In this document: in pieces, positions 61,127 to 64,000 of the stretch
Position numbering within the stretch: the stretch's first letter is position 1
How the letters are laid out: every line of letters begins with the position of its first letter
Notes under the pieces: generated by a model
Told to the model about the DNA's origin: nothing
Database searches by the model: none
The model's input: the letters and a program-made list of their open reading frames with translations, nothing else
Translations under genes and position numbers: made by a program
Assembly: GCA_022843805.1 (NCBI GenBank)
Contig: JALHMY010000034.1
Coordinates: forward strand, 20,700 to 84,699
Direction of reading: 5' to 3'
From: Fuerstiella sp.
Lineage (GTDB): Bacteria; Planctomycetota; Planctomycetia; Planctomycetales; Planctomycetaceae
DNA length: 64,000 nt

Positions 61127-63649
61127 GTGCGAACCCGCCTCCGTCCTGCTCGCCTTCACCTTGCTCGTTTTCGTGCCTGCCGTGTTCTGTCAGTGATTGT
61201 GCTTGGCTGTGTGCTTGGGTCGTTTCCTGGCAGTCCGCTGCTTGCTGTGGATCAGCCGCCGGTCCCGGGGACTGAAGTCATTCGCAGCCAGATTCAGGCA
61301 GAGATTCAGCGCCAGCAGGAAGCACAGAAGCAATTGTCGCTGAAACAGGCGGCAATGCAGGTTGCTGAGGGGCGGGTGAATGAATTGAAAAAGCAGGTGG
61401 ACGATGCGACCAAACGGCTTGAAACGGAAAAAGCAGACGTCGCTCGAATTCAGCAGGAGACCGCGGCTCTTGACGCTCAAGTGGTTTCCCTGAACGATCT
61501 TTTGAAGAAGCATGAAGAGGCGGACAGGCTGCAGAAGGATGCGGCGGCTGCAAATACTCGCCTCGAAGCGATCGTGGCCGCTCGCGGGAAACTGGAATCA
61601 GAGATGTCGGCCCTCAGGAAGGCATCTGTTGAGCATCAGAGCAAGGCGGTTGAATCAGAACAAAAAGTTCAGTCTCTGGAAGCTACCCGGGCGGATCTGA
61701 CAAAGGCGGCGACGGAGGCAAAGACCGCATTTGATGCAGCTCAGCAGCAGTCAGCCGCGGCGGATACGGCGCTGGCGACAGCAACCGCTGCATTGACGAC
61801 TCTGACAACAGGGCTTACCGCTGAACAGCAGAGGCTGGATGCTGCGACGGCTGCGTCGGGCAAGATCGCGGAGTCGGTTGCTGCTTTGCAGAAATCGCTG
61901 GAAGGACTGAAGGAGTCAGCAAAGTCGACGGGTGTCAATTCTGATGAAGCGGTGAATGCTCTGACGGCCGCCATTAATGAACTGGTACCTCTGCAGAAGA
62001 ATTCCGCCACATTGATTCAGCAGGTGACTGCTCGCCGGGATGCCCTGAATCCTCAGGTCGAAACAGCAAAAGCAGAAGCAGAAAAAAAGAAGGCTGAACA
62101 GGCGGCAATGGCTGCGGCCCTGGCGAAGGCAGCCGAAACGCAGAAGATGGCTGATGAAAAAATCGTCAGTCTTAATCAGCAGCAGGAGATGTTGAAAAAG
62201 GTGGCTATGGAGGCTCAGGGTCAGCAGCAGGCTCTGACTGCTCAGATTCAGGCGCTTGATCCGTCGATTCAAAAGCTGAACGCAGAAATCCAGATGGTCC
62301 GAAGCGAAACGGTTGCTCAGCAAAAAATGGCTGAAGCGGCACTGGAGCCTCTGGGCCGGTTCGTTTCATTCTCACGACATGTGGCTCCTGTTTTCGCCAA
62401 ACGATGTGTGGCCTGTCACAATACTCGAAGCCCGGGTGGTCGCCTGAATCTTGACTCGTTCGCTGCTCTCAATAAGGGTGGAGAGTCTGGTGCGGCCGTA
62501 CTGGCTCACAAGGCAGGAGATTCATTGTTGCTGACGATGGTGCAGGATGGTTCGATGCCAAAGGATGCGGATCCGCTAACAAAGGAAGAAATTGCCGTTA
62601 TTCAGAAGTGGATTGAAGTGGGGGCGCCACTGGATGCCGGACTTCTGGCAAACGCCGAGTTGTTTGACGTTATTCCTGAAGCATCTCAGCCACTTCCTCC
62701 GGCCAGTTATCGGGTTGCGATTCCTGTCACCGCGACGGCGTTTAGTCCGGACGGCGCGTTTGTGGCGACCTCCGGGTATCATGAAGTGCTGCTGTGGAAG
62801 ACCGATGATGGTTCTCTCGTACGGCGGATCAGCAATGTCGCAGAACGTGTTTACGATGTTGAGTTTTCCAGGGACGGTCAGAGTGTTGTCGTAGCCGCAG
62901 GTACTCCCGGCCAGCTGGGCGAAGTTAAGCTGTTTTCGATGGCTGACGGTTCACTGACGCGGACACTGGTGCGAGCAAAAGACGCGGTCTTTGCGGTCAG
63001 CTACAGTCCTGATGGTACGCAGCTCGCGTCTGCGGGTGCTGATCGATCGATCGTCGTTGTTACGGTCGCTGACGGACAGGTCGTTACAAAGATTGAAGAT
63101 CATGCGGACTGGGTAATGGATGTCAACTGGTCACCGGATGGATTGAGACTGGTCTCCAGCAGCCGCGATAAAACGTCCAAGGTATTTGATGCAAAGACGG
63201 GTGATCCGCAGATCACATTCAGCGGACACGGAGAACCTGTCTATTCAGCCGCTTTTCTGGCTGACAGCAAGACGGTCGTGAGTGGTGCCGGAGACAAACG
63301 CCTGCGAGTCTGGAATACGGCGGATGGTAAGGAACTGCGAGCGATCACGGGATTTGGTGGTGATGTATTTCGTGTCGTGGTCGCAGCCGGAGATCGAATT
63401 TTTTCCGCATCCGCGGATAAAAATGTTCGCGAGCACGCGGCTGCTGATGGCAAGCTGATTCGGACTCTGGCAGGTCATGGGGACTGGGTCTACACACTCG
63501 CCTTCAGCAGTGCCAGAAATCTGATCGTGACGGGCAGTTATGATGGTGAGATCCGTGTCTGGAATTCGGAAGATGGCGCGATGCAGACCTCCTTTATCGC
63601 GATTCCTAAAGAGACGCCAGCCAGCAACGTGACCGCAGCTGTTCAGTAG
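61127..63649 (+). CDS. Exported coiled-coil, PSCyt1 cytochrome and WD40 beta-propeller protein
   Basis: From the GTG at 61127 (GGGAGA six bases upstream) the 840-residue protein has a signal peptide (ACRVLSVIVLGCVLGSFPGS). A long Ala/Gln-rich coiled coil runs from about 50 to 400. A PSCyt1-type heme domain follows (RHVAPVFAKRCVACHNTRSP, CxxCH near 427, GGRLNLDSFAALNKGGESGA, SMPKDADPLTKEEIAVIQKW). A WD40 propeller runs from about 540 to 830 (TAFSPDGAFVATSGYHEVLL, DWVMDVNWSPDGLRLVSSSR). PSCyt1-WD40 fusions are common in planctomycetes, but the 350-residue coiled coil in front is less usual and suggests an elongated envelope protein. A clear terminator follows at 63712. Function unknown; electron transfer or heme sensing is possible. 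Confidence 0.87.
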   Translation: MRTRLRPARLHLARFRACRVLSVIVLGCVLGSFPGSPLLAVDQPPVPGTEVIRSQIQAEIQRQQEAQKQLSLKQAAMQVAEGRVNELKKQVDDATKRLETEKADVARIQQETAALDAQVVSLNDLLKKHEEADRLQKDAAAANTRLEAIVAARGKLESEMSALRKASVEHQSKAVESEQKVQSLEATRADLTKAATEAKTAFDAAQQQSAAADTALATATAALTTLTTGLTAEQQRLDAATAASGKIAESVAALQKSLEGLKESAKSTGVNSDEAVNALTAAINELVPLQKNSATLIQQVTARRDALNPQVETAKAEAEKKKAEQAAMAAALAKAAETQKMADEKIVSLNQQQEMLKKVAMEAQGQQQALTAQIQALDPSIQKLNAEIQMVRSETVAQQKMAEAALEPLGRFVSFSRHVAPVFAKRCVACHNTRSPGGRLNLDSFAALNKGGESGAAVLAHKAGDSLLLTMVQDGSMPKDADPLTKEEIAVIQKWIEVGAPLDAGLLANAELFDVIPEASQPLPPASYRVAIPVTATAFSPDGAFVATSGYHEVLLWKTDDGSLVRRISNVAERVYDVEFSRDGQSVVVAAGTPGQLGEVKLFSMADGSLTRTLVRAKDAVFAVSYSPDGTQLASAGADRSIVVVTVADGQVVTKIEDHADWVMDVNWSPDGLRLVSSSRDKTSKVFDAKTGDPQITFSGHGEPVYSAAFLADSKTVVSGAGDKRLRVWNTADGKELRAITGFGGDVFRVVVAAGDRIFSASADKNVREHAAADGKLIRTLAGHGDWVYTLAFSSARNLIVTGSYDGEIRVWNSEDGAMQTSFIAIPKETPASNVTAAVQ

Positions 63650-63711
63650 CACAGCGGTTGCATAAGACCGGTGTCCATCCGGACAATCGGATTGGAAAAT
63701 GGTCAGACATC

Positions 63712-63743
63712 AGGCCACTCACCATTTGGTGAGTGGCCTTTTT
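63712..63743 (+). terminator. Intrinsic terminator after the PSCyt1-WD40 gene
   Basis: AGGCCACTCACC (63712-63723) and GGTGAGTGGCCT (63728-63739) form a perfect 12-base stem with an ATTT loop, followed directly by a run of U. It lies 62 bases after the stop. Confidence 0.88.
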
Positions 63744-63829
63744 ATTGGCTGAAATTTCGATGCAGAGACAGGTTCGGCCGTGTCCCGTTACGGGGGTCAC
63801 TGCAATTAACTTTAAATCGGGATGGCCCC

Positions 63830-63922
63830 CACGTAGGCGAGTCTCTCCGAGACTCGCGAATCCCGCACCACGTAGGCGAGTCTCTCCGAGACTCGCGAAT
63901 TCCGGCGTCTCGGAGAGACGCC
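63830..63922. repeat. Dispersed CACGTAGGCGAGTC repeat, two direct copies and one inverse arm
   Basis: CACGTAGGCGAGTCTCTCCG occurs at 63830 and again at 63869 (period 39), each followed by AGACTCGCGAAT. A complementary arm GGCGTCTCGGAGAGACGCC lies at 63904-63922. The same parts are found in the 190-bp units at 39618-40189, so this is one dispersed repeat family. Confidence 0.85.
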
Positions 63923-63926
63923 GCTA

Positions 63927-64000
63927 GTGCGCCTGTGAAGGCGTTTGAACAGCAGGGTGAAAGTCCCTGTCAGGGTGTCGTCACAACCCTGTAACCAAAA
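63927..64000 (+). mobile_element. Probable 5' end of a group II intron, cut by the window edge
   Basis: GTGCG at 63927-63931 matches the 5' consensus of bacterial group II introns. It is followed by a small hairpin (GCGCCT/AGGCG), then AACAGCAGGGTGAAAGTCCC and TGTCAGGG, a phrase typical of the domain I region of bacterial group II introns. It starts four bases after the repeat hairpin arm at 63904-63922, a position like that of introns that insert behind hairpins. The reverse transcriptase gene would lie beyond the window, so this cannot be confirmed here. Confidence 0.5.

Noticed and set aside
63930..64000. Cobalamin-type riboswitch
   Set aside because: GGTGAAAGTCCC and CCTGTAACC recall parts of that riboswitch, but the GTGCG start, the break of the repeat arm at that point and the lack of an upstream box fit a group II intron better. 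Still open until the downstream sequence is read.

Overview
The window looks like a chromosomal segment of a planctomycete, probably a marine or freshwater Planctomycetales member. The basis is the gene content: two DUF1559 pseudopilin-like proteins, Planctomycete-type (PSCyt1) cytochrome c domains, a decayed DUF1501 gene, PEP-CTERM proteins, an FGE-sulfatase-type lipoprotein, a ceramidase-like protein, a Ser/Thr kinase and many hairpin repeats. Base composition is moderate-to-high GC. I saw no rRNA, tRNA or CRISPR.

Layout. 1-12.1 kb: decayed DUF1501 and HlyD genes around a DUF808 membrane protein, a DUF1559 protein, a very large SNF2 helicase, an FGE-like lipoprotein, a minus-strand pair (CPBP protease plus membrane protein) and a second membrane protein. 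12.4-19.6 kb: a PEP-CTERM protein, then a tight three-gene redox operon (GltD-like flavoprotein, pyruvate:ferredoxin oxidoreductase, dihydroorotate-dehydrogenase-like protein). 19.6-27 kb: an accessory zone with a REP-associated transposase in inverted repeats, a dead element with 27-bp perfect inverted repeats, a broken apolipoprotein N-acyltransferase-like gene, a 153-bp tandem repeat and unknown secreted or membrane proteins.

27.0-39.7 kb is the most striking part: an eight-gene plus-strand operon with a good promoter. It encodes two paralogous single-pass periplasmic proteins, ExbB, ExbD, a Ser/Thr kinase fused to a second complete ExbD domain, a membrane-anchored beta-propeller protein, a large solute-binding-protein-like protein with a helical N-terminal half, and a secreted protein. 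I infer an ion-driven envelope machine with a built-in kinase. A triplicated 190-bp repeat that has captured the last codons of the operon closes it.

40-51.3 kb: proB, a 51-residue membrane protein, a secreted helical-repeat protein with a degenerate receiver-like end, a truncated cytochrome gene, a lysA-like gene, a zinc-ribbon membrane protein and a minus-strand tadA-tadB-tadC cluster. 51.5-55.1 kb: a GntR (YtrA-type) regulator with its own operator, an ABC ATPase and an ABC permease. 55.3-64 kb: a ceramidase-like enzyme, a Cys-rich protein, a DnaK paralogue with a zinc ribbon and basic tail, a 29-residue very basic protein, and a coiled-coil/cytochrome/WD40 protein. The window ends in a repeat hairpin that appears to be interrupted by the 5' end of a group II intron.
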